Counted from the stretch's first letter, positions 18,973 to 29,237 are shown. The stretch is 64,000 bases of DNA from Marinobacter sp. JH2 (GCF_004353225.1 NZ_CP037934.1:2604001-2668000), one strand, 5' to 3'. Notes: a model not told the origin generated them from the letters alone. Numbers and translations are program-made.

Positions 18973-19557
18973 ATGCTGGCAGACATACTAATCACGATCC
19001 TGATGATTGCATCCACCTTTTACATGTCGGTGGTGCTGCTTCGATTCCTTCTACAACTGGCACGGGCCGATTTCTACAATCCGATTTCCCAGTTCGTAGT
19101 GAAAGTCACCAATCCGCCATTACGGCCGCTGCGCAAAATCATCCCGGGTTGGGGTGGCATCGATGGAGCAGCACTGGTGCTGGCCGTCTTGATTCAAGCC
19201 ATCACCTTCTTTTTCATGTTGCTGATTTACAACTCGGGGATGCCCGCCTTCAACCCCCTCACTTTGCTGGTATGGGGCGCCTTGAATGTTCTCAGCCTGA
19301 TCGTAAAGATTTACTTTTGGTCGGTCATCGCCGTCGTAGTGGTTAGCTGGATCGCGCCTCAAAGCGGACACCCGGCAATTCAACTGGTTGCACAGATCAC
19401 CGAACCGGTCATGCGCCCTGTCCGCAACATCATGCCTTCCATGGGCGGGCTCGATTTATCGCCGATTATCGTGTTCCTGATTCTGAATGTGTTGGATGTG
19501 GTGTTAAACCATATGAAGATTGCTGCTGGCATGGGATTTCTTGGCGCGGGCATGTAA
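18973..19557 (+). CDS. yggT: YggT family membrane protein
   Basis: This 194-aa inner-membrane protein has two YggT repeats, each a pair of transmembrane helices followed by the conserved P[LM]RP[LV]R[KN]I[IM]P motif (PLRPLRKIIPGWGGIDGAAL and PVMRPVRNIMPSMGGLDLSP). The family is linked to osmotic/ion stress phenotypes and to cell division or shape in various bacteria, but the activity is unsettled. It is the last gene of yggS-proC-yggT, followed by a terminator. Confidence 0.92.
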   Translation: MLADILITILMIASTFYMSVVLLRFLLQLARADFYNPISQFVVKVTNPPLRPLRKIIPGWGGIDGAALVLAVLIQAITFFFMLLIYNSGMPAFNPLTLLVWGALNVLSLIVKIYFWSVIAVVVVSWIAPQSGHPAIQLVAQITEPVMRPVRNIMPSMGGLDLSPIIVFLILNVLDVVLNHMKIAAGMGFLGAGM

Positions 19558-19608
19558 CCTGCATCACAAATATACATATCGTTACATAATACCAAGACTT
19601 TAAACTTC

Positions 19609-19650
19609 AAAAGGCCGACCTATCAACTCTTTGATAAGTCAGCCTTTTTT
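19609..19650 (+). terminator. Terminator after yggT
   Basis: The imperfect stem AAAAGGC-C-GAC-C-TATCAA / TTGATA-A-GTC-A-GCCTTTT has two C/A mismatches and is followed by a T run. It ends the proC-yggT transcript. Confidence 0.8.
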
Positions 19651-19780
19651 TCTTTTATTTTGCACCAACCCGTTACAACGGTTAAAAGCAGCCATACCAC
19701 AGCTGGATAATAGGGCTATTATTGCCGACATTTAATTTGGGACGAACAGCCTCCCAAACGTCGCGCCAAAGGATGACCTC

Positions 19781-21745
19781 ATGAGCCAGCAGGGAACACT
19801 GTCGCAGCAGGTGGAAGCCTACCACGACTGGAAGAAAGATCTGATACGCCAGATTGGCCGATACCGGTTGTGGCTTCAGGACAACAATCTTTTTTCAGAA
19901 GACGTCAGCACCCGCATCCGTCACGGGTTGGAGCTTCTGATTGAGGATGAACTGACCATCGCTTTCGTTGGTGAGTATTCCCGCGGCAAAACCGAACTGA
20001 TTAACGCACTGTTTTTTGCCAGCTACGGACAGCGGATGCTGCCCTCCGAGGCTGGCCGCACCACCATGTGCCCCACGGAATTGTTCTTCGACCGTACCAG
20101 CAACGAGAGCTATCTCATGCTGCTTCCGATCGAAACACGCACCGGAGAGCTTTCTCTTCAGCAACAGCGCAAACGGCCTGAAAACTGGGTTCGACACGAA
20201 TTGGCCGAAGACAATCCAACGGTGATGCGTGAAGTACTCTCCGAAGTAGCCCGAGTGAAAAGCGTCTCTATCGGTGAAGCTCGAAAGCTAGGGTTTGATG
20301 AAGACATGCTGGAATCAGACCCGCGGCTTCCGGGCAATGTACTGGTACCGGCCTGGCGAAACGCCCAAATCAGTATTCGTCATCCCCTGTTCGAACGTGG
20401 TCTGCGCATCCTCGACACGCCGGGGTTGAACGCTTTAGGTTCAGAACCCGAGCTGACCATGAGCATGCTGCCACGTGCTCATGCTGTGATTTTTATTCTG
20501 GGTGCAGACACCGGCGTTACCGCCAGCGACATGACCATCTGGAAAGAACACATCAACACGGACCATGCTGACCATCGCGCCGGCCGCTTTGCCGTGCTGA
20601 ATAAAGTTGATGTGTTATGGGACGATATTCAGGGTGAAACCCACACCAACGATTCCATCGAACGCGTGCGCACTTACACCGCCGAGCACCTCGGCATGAA
20701 TCAGCACGATGTGCTTCCGCTGTCCGCCAAGCAAGGCTTGCTGGCGAGGGTACGAAACGATTCAGACCTATTCAAACGCTCGAATCTCGGGTTGCTGGAA
20801 AAGTTGATTGTTCAGCGCATCCTGACCCACAAAGAGCAACTGATTACTCAGCACCTTATCAGCGATCTTTTGGGCATGCTGCAAAACAGCCAGGCTGTGA
20901 TGCAGTACCGGCTTAAATCGCTGGAAGAAGAACACGCGGCCTGCTCCGGCTCTGCACTGGATAAGCCCGCACTCGCCCGGCTGGCAGAACGGGCACAGAA
21001 AGACTACGACTTTTATTATAAAAAACTGATCACTTTGCGCTCGTCACGTCGTTTGATGGATTCCCAAGGCGAGATATTAAACAACTTGGTCAGCGAAAAG
21101 CGCTTCGAAGCCCATGCTGAGAAAGTGCGTGAGATCATGATGAAAAGCTGGTCCACCGCCGGCATGGTTCGCGCGATGGATCACTTCTTCGAATTGCTGG
21201 AAATTGATCTGAGCAACCTGCTTTCCGAGGGCCAATTGGCCGAGAAAATGGTCGGCTCGATTTACCGACGCTATAACGAAGATTCTCGCGCCAGGCACTT
21301 GGAACCTATCCCACTAAGGGCCGGGCGCCATGTTATCGCCATCCGCGAGTTACGCAAAAAAGCACGTCGCTTCCGCATCAGCCCCAAGAATTTAATGTCC
21401 GAGCAATCGATGCTCATTCGCCGGTTCTTCAATGTGATGGTTAGCGAAGCCCGCACACTGCACTGCCGAGCCAGATCCGACGTTGCGCGCTGGCCACACG
21501 AAGCCTTACTGCCAATTATTCAGTACTCGATGGAGCAAAAGCAGCTGCTAGAGCATCAAATCAGCCGGCTAAGAGATCTTGTGCGAAACGACCGCGACAG
21601 CCGTGCCGAACGGGTGCGTTTGCAGCACGCCATCGCTGACCTGCGCAAACAACTCGAATTGGCCGACAACATGGTCCGCCACATTCGCAAGCCTGCACCG
21701 ACCATGATCCAGCAGAAAGTCGTCAACATTTACGGCTCAGCCTGA
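19781..21745 (+). CDS. Bacterial dynamin-like GTPase
   Basis: This 654-aa protein has an N-terminal dynamin-type GTPase domain (about residues 55-330). G1 is [14 protein letters not shown], the switch region is [12 protein letters not shown]3 is [11 protein letters not shown] and G4 is LNKVD. The remaining half is helical and charged (residues 340-650), as expected for the stalk of dynamin-like proteins. I see no transmembrane helix or obvious hydrophobic paddle. Such proteins remodel membranes or, for E. coli CrfC, act with replication. AAAGGA precedes the ATG. It sits alone between yggT and metX, where pseudomonads have no dynamin gene as far as I know. The specific role is unknown. Confidence 0.85.
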   Translation: MSQQGTLSQQVEAYHDWKKDLIRQIGRYRLWLQDNNLFSEDVSTRIRHGLELLIEDELTIAFVGEYSRGKTELINALFFASYGQRMLPSEAGRTTMCPTELFFDRTSNESYLMLLPIETRTGELSLQQQRKRPENWVRHELAEDNPTVMREVLSEVARVKSVSIGEARKLGFDEDMLESDPRLPGNVLVPAWRNAQISIRHPLFERGLRILDTPGLNALGSEPELTMSMLPRAHAVIFILGADTGVTASDMTIWKEHINTDHADHRAGRFAVLNKVDVLWDDIQGETHTNDSIERVRTYTAEHLGMNQHDVLPLSAKQGLLARVRNDSDLFKRSNLGLLEKLIVQRILTHKEQLITQHLISDLLGMLQNSQAVMQYRLKSLEEEHAACSGSALDKPALARLAERAQKDYDFYYKKLITLRSSRRLMDSQGEILNNLVSEKRFEAHAEKVREIMMKSWSTAGMVRAMDHFFELLEIDLSNLLSEGQLAEKMVGSIYRRYNEDSRARHLEPIPLRAGRHVIAIRELRKKARRFRISPKNLMSEQSMLIRRFFNVMVSEARTLHCRARSDVARWPHEALLPIIQYSMEQKQLLEHQISRLRDLVRNDRDSRAERVRLQHAIADLRKQLELADNMVRHIRKPAPTMIQQKVVNIYGSA

Positions 21746-21752
21746 TCCCCAA

Positions 21753-21786
21753 GTTGCTGCAGCCGGTACGCGCCGGTTGCAGCAAC
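21753..21786 (+). other. Long hairpin in the metX leader
   Basis: Arms GTTGCTGCAGCCGG (21753-21766) and CCGGTTGCAGCAAC (21773-21786) pair over 14 positions with one G-U around a six-base loop. It lies eight bases after the dynamin stop and 100 bases before the metX ATG. No T run follows, so it is not a standard terminator. It does not match a riboswitch fold that I recognise. Confidence 0.6.
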
Positions 21787-21885
21787 CACCCCCCGCCTTT
21801 AAACTGCTCTATCGGCGCCAGTTTCTGCGCCACCTCAGGCCTATTGCCTGACTCATGTGGACTGGATCAGGATATCAACACGCTC

Positions 21886-23034
21886 ATGCCCGACTCCCTG
21901 CCTACGGATTCCGTGGGCCTAGTTAGCCCGCAAACCATTCATTTCGACTCCCCCATCGAACTGGCCTGTGGTCAATCTTTGGAAAGCTATGATTTGGTCG
22001 TGGAAACCTACGGCACCCTAAATGCCGAAGCCAGCAACGCGGTTCTCATTTGCCACGCACTTAGTGGTCATCACCACGCCGCCGGTTATCATTCCTATGA
22101 TGATAAAAAGCCCGGGTGGTGGGACAGCTGTATAGGCCCGGGTAAACCGATCGATACCAACCGTTTTTTTGTGGTTTGCCTGAACAACCTCGGCGGTTGT
22201 CACGGAAGCAGCGGCCCCAGCTCAATCAACCCCGGTACAGGCAAGCTTTACGGGCCGGACTTCCCCGTCATCACCGTTGCCGATTGGGTAAAAAGTCAGG
22301 CCAGACTGGCTGACCGCCTCGGCATTCAACAGTGGGCTGCGGTTGTTGGCGGCTCGCTTGGGGGCATGCAAGCGCTCCAATGGAGCCTGGACTATCCTGA
22401 TCGCCTTCGACACTCGGTGATCGTCGCCTCTACACCGCGACTGACCGCTCAGAACATCGCGTTTAACGAAGTTGCCCGCCAGGCCATCACATCTGACACC
22501 GATTTTCATGAAGGCCGTTATGATGAGGCCAGCACTCTACCCCGGCGCGGTTTGATGCTGGCTCGCATGGTCGGGCACATCACTTATCTGTCGGATGCGG
22601 CTATGGGCGAGAAGTTCGGTCGTGAACTGCGTGAAGAGGCGTTCAAATTTGGATACGACGCCGAATTTCAGGTTGAAAGCTACCTGCGCTATCAAGGCGA
22701 ACGCTTCTCCGAAACCTTCGACGCGAACACTTACCTCCTAATGACCCGCGCTCTGGACTATTTTGACCCCGCTTACGAATTCGGCGGTGATCTGTCCAAA
22801 GCGCTTGCGCCGGCTAAATGCGAATATCTGGTGCTGTCGTTCAGCACGGACTGGCGCTTCTCGCCGGCCCGCTCTGAGGAAATGGTGAATGCCATGATTT
22901 CCGCTCGCAAGAAAGTCAGTTACGCCGAAATCGATGCGCCTTGGGGCCACGATGCGTTCCTGATCCCAACCCCGCGATACACCAACGCGTTCACAGCGTA
23001 CATGGACCGGGTAGCACGGGAGGTGGGCGCATGA
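21886..23034 (+). CDS. metX: Homoserine O-acyltransferase MetX
   Basis: This 382-aa alpha/beta-hydrolase-fold enzyme activates homoserine for methionine synthesis; pseudomonad-type MetX generally uses succinyl-CoA rather than acetyl-CoA. The nucleophile serine is in [47 protein letters not shown] and the catalytic-histidine segment PWGHDAFLI are intact. I chose the ATG at 21886 ([17 protein letters not shown]); the frame is open 44 codons further upstream through the leader hairpin, where the residues are not family-like. It overlaps metW by four bases (ATGA). Confidence 0.94.
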   Translation: MPDSLPTDSVGLVSPQTIHFDSPIELACGQSLESYDLVVETYGTLNAEASNAVLICHALSGHHHAAGYHSYDDKKPGWWDSCIGPGKPIDTNRFFVVCLNNLGGCHGSSGPSSINPGTGKLYGPDFPVITVADWVKSQARLADRLGIQQWAAVVGGSLGGMQALQWSLDYPDRLRHSVIVASTPRLTAQNIAFNEVARQAITSDTDFHEGRYDEASTLPRRGLMLARMVGHITYLSDAAMGEKFGRELREEAFKFGYDAEFQVESYLRYQGERFSETFDANTYLLMTRALDYFDPAYEFGGDLSKALAPAKCEYLVLSFSTDWRFSPARSEEMVNAMISARKKVSYAEIDAPWGHDAFLIPTPRYTNAFTAYMDRVAREVGA

Positions 23035-23633
23035 GAGCCGACTTAGAAATCATTCAGCAATGGGTAGAACCCGGCCACCACGTACTCGACCTGGGTTGCG
23101 GCGACGGCACTCTGCTCCAATATTTGCAGCACGAACGCAATGCCACCGGCTTCGGTCTAGAGATCAACCCAGACCACATCACCACGTGCATGGGCAAAGG
23201 CGTGTCGGTGATCGAGCAGAACCTGGACACTCAAGGCCTGGACAACTTCGATGACGGCATGTTCGATATCGTGCTGATGACCCAGGCCCTGCAAGCCGTG
23301 CGCAGGCCCGACAAAGTGATCGACGAGATGTTGCGGCTTGGCCGCGAAGGCATTGTCACCTTCCCTAACTTTGCTCACTGGCGCTTGCGCTGGGGCTTGG
23401 CTCTTAGCGGCCGCATGCCGGAATCAGACGCTTTGCCGTATAAATGGTACAACACCCCTAACATCCGCCTGTGCACCTTCAAAGACTTTGAAGCCTTGTG
23501 CCGGCAGAAAGGGGTAAAAATTAAAAGCCGCCGAGTCGTCGACGGCCAACATCAAAACAGCTGGCTGGCCCGTGCGTGGCCAAACCTGCTGGGCGAGATT
23601 GCGATTTACCGAATCACACGGGAGAACACCTGA
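23031..23633 (+). CDS. metW: Methionine biosynthesis protein MetW
   Basis: This 200-aa member of the SAM-methyltransferase superfamily has motif [17 protein letters not shown] near residue 20 and later segments [18 protein letters not shown] and [15 protein letters not shown]. MetW is genetically and physically tied to MetX and stimulates homoserine acylation. Its start overlaps the metX stop (ATGA) and its own stop overlaps the next start (TGATG), so translation is coupled along the operon. Length is usual for the family (about 195-205 aa). Confidence 0.95.
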   Translation: MRADLEIIQQWVEPGHHVLDLGCGDGTLLQYLQHERNATGFGLEINPDHITTCMGKGVSVIEQNLDTQGLDNFDDGMFDIVLMTQALQAVRRPDKVIDEMLRLGREGIVTFPNFAHWRLRWGLALSGRMPESDALPYKWYNTPNIRLCTFKDFEALCRQKGVKIKSRRVVDGQHQNSWLARAWPNLLGEIAIYRITRENT

Positions 23634-24082
23634 TGATCATTCGTTCTGTCACCCGCTTTATAGCCCTCACCTTTGGCCTGCTTCTATTGACCAGCCACGG
23701 TCAGGCCGGTGAAAAAGATTTTGGCGACTATCAGCTGCACTGGAGTGTTTTCCCCAGCACCATGCTGACCCCGGAAGTTGCCAAAGCCAACAACCTACAA
23801 CGCAGTAAAAGCATCGGCGTGGTGAACATTTCCATCATGACCGACAACGAACACGGTCAACCACAACCACTAGGCGGGCAGGTAGAAGGACAAGTAGCTA
23901 ACGACATCCAACAGGTTAAGTTTTTGGCCTTCCGCCGAATTCAGGAGGGCGATGCGGTTTACTTCATCGCCCAGTATCAATATCGCGCGGCGGAATTGAT
24001 GACCTTCAACATTACGGCACGACCCACAGGCTATCCCCAAGGCCTGAAAGTGCGCTTCGCCCACTCCTTGTTTAACGACTAG
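23633..24082 (+). CDS. DUF4426 periplasmic protein
   Basis: This 149-aa exported protein has a signal peptide (about residues 1-26, ending SHGQAGE) and a beta-rich DUF4426 domain beginning KDFGDYQLHWSVFPSTMLTPEVAKANN. Proteins of this family have no known activity but keep their place between metW and rdgB in pseudomonads, as here. It is translationally coupled to metW (TGATG) and ends three bases before rdgB. Confidence 0.85.
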   Translation: MIIRSVTRFIALTFGLLLLTSHGQAGEKDFGDYQLHWSVFPSTMLTPEVAKANNLQRSKSIGVVNISIMTDNEHGQPQPLGGQVEGQVANDIQQVKFLAFRRIQEGDAVYFIAQYQYRAAELMTFNITARPTGYPQGLKVRFAHSLFND

Positions 24083-24085
24083 ACC

Positions 24086-24685
24086 ATGCCTCAGAAACTC
24101 GTTATTGCCAGCAACAACAAAGGCAAAATTGCCGAACTGACGGACCTACTCAGCCCGCTGGGGTTCAGCCCCGTCGCTCAGGGCGAGCTCGGTGTTGGCG
24201 AAGCCGAAGAGCCGGCCGTTACCTTTGTTGAAAACGCCATTTTGAAAGCCCGCCACGCTGCCCGTGAAACCGGCCTACCCGCTCTGGCCGACGACAGTGG
24301 GCTGGCAGTCGATGCTCTCGGCGGCCAGCCTGGCGTGCGCTCTGCCCGCTATGCTGGTGCCTCAGCAACAGATGCAGACAATATTGAAGCACTGCTAGAA
24401 GCGCTAAAAGATGTGCCCGAACAGGAGCGCAGTGCTCAGTTTCACTGCGTTCTGGTTTATCTGCGCCATGCGGATGATCCTACACCGGTTATTTGCCACG
24501 GCCGCTGGCCGGGCCAAATTCTTTCCGAGCCCCAGGGCGACGGTGGCTTTGGCTACGATCCGGTGTTCTACGCCCCCGAACACGATTGCAGCGCCGCCGA
24601 ACTGACACGCGAGCAGAAAGGCCGCATTAGCCATCGCGGGCGCGCTTTAACCAGCTTGCTGGAACAACTCAAGGGCACCGATTAA
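24086..24685 (+). CDS. rdgB: dITP/XTP pyrophosphatase RdgB
   Basis: This 199-aa Ham1-family enzyme hydrolyses dITP, ITP and XTP to monophosphates, keeping deaminated purines out of DNA and RNA. All family motifs are visible: [12 protein letters not shown] at the N-terminus, [35 protein letters not shown] and [11 protein letters not shown]. It lies within the metX operon, two bases upstream of hemW. Confidence 0.96.
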   Translation: MPQKLVIASNNKGKIAELTDLLSPLGFSPVAQGELGVGEAEEPAVTFVENAILKARHAARETGLPALADDSGLAVDALGGQPGVRSARYAGASATDADNIEALLEALKDVPEQERSAQFHCVLVYLRHADDPTPVICHGRWPGQILSEPQGDGGFGYDPVFYAPEHDCSAAELTREQKGRISHRGRALTSLLEQLKGTD

Positions 24686-24687
24686 AC

Positions 24688-25836
24688 GTGCCCTCTTCCG
24701 CGCCTGAAGCCGTCTGCCCACCCCTGTCGCTTTACATCCACGTGCCATGGTGTGTGCGGAAATGTCCATACTGCGACTTCAACTCTCACGCTATCCGGGG
24801 TGACATTCCTGAAGCCGCCTACCTCGCAGCCTTGCTGGAAGATCTTGAGCACGACTTAAGTTTCGTGCGCGATCGCCCGATTGAAAGCGTGTTCATCGGC
24901 GGCGGAACACCGTCGCTCATGACCAGTGATTTCTACCAGCGTTTGTTTGAGGGTCTTCGTCAACGTCTGAGCTTTGCGCCCGGAGCTGAAGTCACGCTAG
25001 AAGCCAACCCCGGCACCTTGGAAGAAGGCCGTTATCAAGGCTTCCGTCAAGCGGGCATTAATCGCCTATCCATCGGCGTTCAGAGCTTTCATCAAGAACA
25101 TCTCAAAACGCTTGGCCGCATCCACAATGCCGACGCAGCTCACCGGGCCATAGAGACAGCCAAAGCGGCCGGGTTTAGCAACTTCAACGTTGATTTGATG
25201 CACGGCTTGCCAGAGCAAACACCGGAACAAGCCTTGGAGGATTTAAAGCAAGCACTGGACCACCGGCCGTCGCACCTCTCCTGGTATCAACTGACCATCG
25301 AGCCCAATACCGAGTTTTTCTCCCGTCCACCGGATTTGCCAGACGACGACCGCCTTTGGGAGATTTATCGGCAAGGCGCCGAGTATCTCCGCGCTCATAA
25401 CTTCGATGATTATGAGGTATCAGCCTGGAGTCTGCCCAATCGCGAAAGCCGCCATAACCTGAACTATTGGGAGTTTGGAGATTATCTGGCTATCGGAGCC
25501 GGCGGGCATGGCAAGGTCAGCCTGGCCGATGGCCGGATCATCCGATACTGGAAAACCCGCCAACCGGAGGCTTATTTGAACCGCATTGGTTCTCGCACGG
25601 CTGGCAGCGAAGAGATTGAACCCAAGGAGCGACCGCTGGAGTTCATGATGAACGTGTTGCGGCTTAAACAAGGGGCAGAAGAGGAACTGTTCACCAAACG
25701 TACAGGTTTACCCTTGGGCCCGGTTGAGGTACAACTTGAGCGATTGCGAAAGCAAAATCTGCTGGTCGGTCATCGGATCCAAACCACCGAACAGGGCCAG
25801 CGGTATCTCAACAGCTTGTTGGAGCAGTTTCTCTGA
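24688..25836 (+). CDS. hemW: Radical SAM family heme chaperone HemW
   Basis: This 382-aa protein resembles coproporphyrinogen III oxidase (HemN) but lacks its activity; HemW binds heme and delivers it to target proteins. The 4Fe-4S motif is CVRKCPYC near residue 16, followed by FNSH. SVFIGGGTPSLM, EANPGTLEEGRY and SIGVQSFHQEHLKTLGR follow, and a HemN C-terminal domain ends the protein. Translation starts at GTG 24688, two bases after the rdgB stop. The stop overlaps the next ATG (TGATG). Confidence 0.93.
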   Translation: MPSSAPEAVCPPLSLYIHVPWCVRKCPYCDFNSHAIRGDIPEAAYLAALLEDLEHDLSFVRDRPIESVFIGGGTPSLMTSDFYQRLFEGLRQRLSFAPGAEVTLEANPGTLEEGRYQGFRQAGINRLSIGVQSFHQEHLKTLGRIHNADAAHRAIETAKAAGFSNFNVDLMHGLPEQTPEQALEDLKQALDHRPSHLSWYQLTIEPNTEFFSRPPDLPDDDRLWEIYRQGAEYLRAHNFDDYEVSAWSLPNRESRHNLNYWEFGDYLAIGAGGHGKVSLADGRIIRYWKTRQPEAYLNRIGSRTAGSEEIEPKERPLEFMMNVLRLKQGAEEELFTKRTGLPLGPVEVQLERLRKQNLLVGHRIQTTEQGQRYLNSLLEQFL

Positions 25837-26378
25837 TGGACCAAACCCGGCACCTCCCAAGGCAGCCCCTTGGATTAGCCTTGGTGGCTTCGCTGGTCAT
25901 CAGTGCAGCGTTATTTATAGCGCTTCTGGTGATGAACCAGCCGCTTAAAACCGCCAGCGCACCGCAAGGCATGGTCAGCTTTCAGCTGGCAGGCACAGCA
26001 CAGCAGGCCCAAGCTATTTTAGCCAGCTGGCAGCCAGATAGCGTGCCGATGGCCCGAGCGTCACTGTGGGTGGATTTTGCCTTCATCGCCGCGTATTTGA
26101 CCATGTTGCTGCAGCTTACCCTCAGGTTCTCGCTGGACCGTCCGGGCGTGCGGGAACGAATCGTCGCCAAGTGGGTGCGCATGCTATTTATCGTGGCCGG
26201 AACCAGTGATGTTATCGAGAACATTGCCCTGCTCAATAACTTCAATCCCCCCGATAACAGCCTGAGCATAGCTGCCAGCATCTTCTCACTGCTTAAATTC
26301 ACGGGGTTATTACTCGGCTTGGCCGGGCTTATTATTCTTCGCGCAGCCCGCCGGCAACCGTTAACCCCGGCCTCGTAA
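25836..26378 (+). CDS. Uncharacterised inner-membrane protein, four predicted helices
   Basis: This 180-aa protein has hydrophobic segments at about residues 13-33, 79-98, 112-130 and 143-165 and a basic C-terminus. It is translationally coupled to hemW (TGATG), so it belongs to the metX-hemW transcript. I recognise no family motif. The segment between helices 1 and 2 (LAGTAQQAQAILASWQPD) probably faces the periplasm. The function is unknown; a partner of HemW in heme or quinone handling is possible but only by location. Confidence 0.7.
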   Translation: MDQTRHLPRQPLGLALVASLVISAALFIALLVMNQPLKTASAPQGMVSFQLAGTAQQAQAILASWQPDSVPMARASLWVDFAFIAAYLTMLLQLTLRFSLDRPGVRERIVAKWVRMLFIVAGTSDVIENIALLNNFNPPDNSLSIAASIFSLLKFTGLLLGLAGLIILRAARRQPLTPAS

Positions 26379-26399
26379 CGCCGGGGTTCATTCAGAGGT

Positions 26400-27125
26400 T
26401 TAATTGGTGCGGTGGTAAAGCAGGTCCCAAACCCCATGCCCAAGCTTCTCGCCACGTTGCTCAAACTTGGTAATCGGACGATCGTCCGGGCGCGGTGAAA
26501 AACCGCCTTGCTCCTGCGCGTTGGCAAACCCTTGCGAAGCGTCCATGACTTCCAGCATGTGCTCGGCGTAGTTCTCCCAGTCCGTGGCTAGGTGCAAAAC
26601 ACCGCCCACACGCAATTTATGGCGAATTCGCTGCACGAACTCCTGCTGGACCAACCGGCGCTTGTGGTGCTTCTTTTTGTGCCAAGGATCAGGGAAGAAC
26701 ACCATCACACGGTCCAATGAGGCCTCCGGTAGGCACAAGTCGATCACGTCATTGGCGTCAATGTTATACACCCGCAAGTTTTCCAGACCGCGGTCATCCA
26801 CTTCTTTGAGCAACGCGCCCACACCGGGCAGGTGCACTTCCACACCGATAAAATCCTGCTCTGGCGCCGCTTCTGCCATATCAGCCAGTGACCGGCCCAT
26901 ACCGAAACCGATTTCCAGATTCAGCATGCTGTCGCGGCCAAACACTTCTCGGGGATCAATCACGCCATCTTCCCGCGTCAGCCCGTACTTCGGCCAATTC
27001 CGCTCGAAGGCTTTCTTCTGACCTTCGGTCATCCGACCTTGGCGTAGTACAAAGCTGCGAACACCACGGCGAGTGGTAATCGGATTTTCACCTTTGGAGT
27101 CTTGCGAGTCGTTCTGGTCGGCCAT
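26400..27125 (-). CDS. trmB: tRNA (guanine-N7-)-methyltransferase
   Basis: This 241-aa SAM-dependent enzyme makes m7G46 in tRNA. The SAM motif is [16 protein letters not shown], and the catalytic/tRNA-binding segment [21 protein letters not shown] and the late [11 protein letters not shown] motif are intact. GAGGAC precedes the ATG. It is convergent with the metX-hemW operon with a 21-bp gap. Confidence 0.95.
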   Translation of the reverse strand: MADQNDSQDSKGENPITTRRGVRSFVLRQGRMTEGQKKAFERNWPKYGLTREDGVIDPREVFGRDSMLNLEIGFGMGRSLADMAEAAPEQDFIGVEVHLPGVGALLKEVDDRGLENLRVYNIDANDVIDLCLPEASLDRVMVFFPDPWHKKKHHKRRLVQQEFVQRIRHKLRVGGVLHLATDWENYAEHMLEVMDASQGFANAQEQGGFSPRPDDRPITKFEQRGEKLGHGVWDLLYHRTN

Positions 27126-27196
27126 TTGCTGTCCTCAACCGCCACTGCGGATCTGATTGCTGAAATTTACCGAACAGTTTAACAGAGTCCGAGGCT

Positions 27197-28732
27197 TCAA
27201 GCGGAAACCAAAGCACTTTGCCCTTGTTGACGGTCTAATTGCCGGTACCCCAGCGCTTCTATCAGGTGCTGCTTCGACAGGTTTTCCTGTCCATCCAGAT
27301 CTGCCAAGGTGCGCGCCACTCGCAGAATTCGATGTAGAGCTCGAGCGGATAACCCCAACCGCTCCATAGCCTGAGCCAATAATTGTTCGCTGCTGGCCTC
27401 TATCCGGCACGCCCGATCCAAAGCCCTGCCCGCAAGTGAAGCGTTCAAGCTGCCACGGCCGCATTGGCGATTTCTGGCTTGCAACACTCGTTGTTTTACA
27501 CTGGCACTGCTCTCGCCAGCTTCGCCCTGACGCAGCAACACGTCCCCTGCCTGAACCGGCACTTCAACGTGTAGATCGAACCGGTCCAATAAGGGCCCGG
27601 ATATCTTGGAGCGATAGCGCATGACCTGACTGGGCGTACACTGGCATTCAATACTCGGATGACCGCTGTAACCGCATGGGCATGGATTCATTGCTGCGAC
27701 CACCTGGAACTTCGCGGGAAAAGTGACTTGCCGAGCCGCGCGGCTGATCGAAATCTCCCCCGTTTCCATAGGCTCACGTAGAACTTCCAACACACGCCGT
27801 TCAAATTCGGGCAACTCATCCAGGAACAACACACCGCGGTGCGCCAAAGAGATTTCACCCGGCCTAGGGCTACTACCACCACCAACCAAGGCCACTGCGG
27901 AAGCCGTGTGATGAGGCGATCGAAAGGGTGGCTGGCGCCACCCACCCGGTTGAAGTGGTCGGCCCGCCACGGAGTGAACACTGGCCACCTCCATGGCCGA
28001 AGCATCGTCTAACGCTGGCAGGATACCCGGAAGCCGGCTGGCCAGCATGCTTTTGCCGGTCCCCGGAGGACCAAAAAACAATAAATTATGGCCACCCGCT
28101 GCGGCCACCTCCAAAGCCCGGCGAGGTACCTGTTGACCCCGAACGTCGGCTAGATCGGCCGCATTTTCAGCTTCCGCGGCATGGATAGCATCTACTTCAG
28201 GCTTTGGCACGGGCACCAATTTCGCACGCCCGGTCAGGTGTTCACACACAGTCAGAATGTGGCTTGCTGCCAACACATCGCCCTGGCTTGCGAGTGCGGC
28301 TTCGTCTGCATTGGCTTGTGGAATCAGAAGTGATCGCCCGGCTTCTCGGGCAGCCAGCACCGCGGGCAACACGCCTTTTAGTGGCCGCAAAGCACCATCG
28401 AGCGATAGCTCACCCATGAACTCTAAGGTTTTGAGGCTTTCGGGCGGAATCTGCCCCGACGCTGCCAAAATTCCAAGCGCAATGGGCAAATCGAATCGGC
28501 CACCTTCTTTCGGCAAATCCGCAGGCGCAAGATTGATCGTTATTCGACGAGCGGGGAATTCAAAACCGGCATTAAGCAAAGCGCTACGCACACGGTCCTT
28601 GCTTTCGCGTACACCAGTTTCAGGCAAGCCCACAATCGAGAGAGCCGGCAAACCGCCAGACAGGTGTACTTCGACCGTTACTTCAGGGGCAGACACGCCA
28701 ATACTGGCGCGTGAATGGACAATGGCTAACAT
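27197..28732 (-). CDS. comM: YifB/ComM family Mg-chelatase-like AAA+ ATPase
   Basis: This 511-aa protein has three parts. The N-terminal subdomain starts MLAIVHSRASIGVSAPEVTVEVHLSGG and is Lon-protease-like. The AAA+ core has Walker A FFGPPGTGKSMLASRL and Walker B GVLFLDELPEF, plus a cysteine cluster CPCGYSGHPSIECQC. A C-terminal helical domain ends the protein. ComM is a hexameric helicase that promotes branch migration during natural transformation in Vibrio and other bacteria. The ATG at 28732 has GGAAGG upstream; an earlier in-frame ATG at 28765 is not family-like. With PilT/PilU nearby, DNA uptake competence is possible but not shown. Confidence 0.94.
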   Translation of the reverse strand: MLAIVHSRASIGVSAPEVTVEVHLSGGLPALSIVGLPETGVRESKDRVRSALLNAGFEFPARRITINLAPADLPKEGGRFDLPIALGILAASGQIPPESLKTLEFMGELSLDGALRPLKGVLPAVLAAREAGRSLLIPQANADEAALASQGDVLAASHILTVCEHLTGRAKLVPVPKPEVDAIHAAEAENAADLADVRGQQVPRRALEVAAAGGHNLLFFGPPGTGKSMLASRLPGILPALDDASAMEVASVHSVAGRPLQPGGWRQPPFRSPHHTASAVALVGGGSSPRPGEISLAHRGVLFLDELPEFERRVLEVLREPMETGEISISRAARQVTFPAKFQVVAAMNPCPCGYSGHPSIECQCTPSQVMRYRSKISGPLLDRFDLHVEVPVQAGDVLLRQGEAGESSASVKQRVLQARNRQCGRGSLNASLAGRALDRACRIEASSEQLLAQAMERLGLSARALHRILRVARTLADLDGQENLSKQHLIEALGYRQLDRQQGQSALVSA

Positions 28733-28794
28733 GGTCACCTTCCATGGTGGGCTGGTATTTACCAAGCGCGTCCTGCGCCGGCATCAACAGAAAA

Positions 28795-29046
28795 TCACGA
28801 CTGAGCTTTCTGCTCCAGTTCGGCAACTCGCTTTTCCAAAGCCTCGACTTTCTCGCGGGTTTTCATCAAAACGGCTTGCTGGCCTTCAAATTCTTCGCGA
28901 GTAACCAGTTCCAGCTTGGACAGAACAGACATCACCGTTGCTCTGGCTTGGGTTTCAAAATCTTCCCGGGCGGCCCGCGCCATATCCGGAACAAACTGGC
29001 CAAACTGACCTTGAAGCTGGGCAAAGAAGTCTTGGGGGCCTTTCAT
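28795..29046 (-). CDS. ubiK: Ubiquinone biosynthesis accessory factor UbiK
   Basis: This 83-aa protein of the BMFP (YqiC) family forms a trimeric coiled coil and assists ubiquinone assembly with UbiJ. It starts with a helical N-terminal segment (PQDFFAQLQGQFGQFVPDM). The C-terminal coiled coil has heptads and the family LVTREEFEGQQAVLMKTREK segment. GAGGT lies before the ATG. It lies 62 bp upstream of comM on the same strand, and divergent from glnK-amtB, as in pseudomonads. Confidence 0.9.
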   Translation of the reverse strand: MKGPQDFFAQLQGQFGQFVPDMARAAREDFETQARATVMSVLSKLELVTREEFEGQQAVLMKTREKVEALEKRVAELEQKAQS

Positions 29047-29220
29047 GTGATACCTCGTGAATTCAATCTTTGTGCTCGATCAGGCCAATAACCCGTCGAA
29101 TACTAATGTAGTCGGGAGTGTATCACACCGTTGCCCCTGCCATACTGTACCCGCTGGGCAGTATAATGGAGTTAAGCCTTGCCCACTGGTGGTTCAACCC
29201 TGAATCAGAGTAGGGCACGG

Positions 29221-29237
29221 CGCCCCGTTTTGGTGCA
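29221..29237 (+). promoter_or_regulatory. NtrC-like enhancer site
   Basis: The 17-bp segment CGCCCCGTTTTGGTGCA matches the dyad TGCACY-N4-TGGTGCA at 11 of 13 defined positions; the right half-site is perfect. It lies 64 bp upstream of the -24 element of the glnK promoter. Confidence 0.65.
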
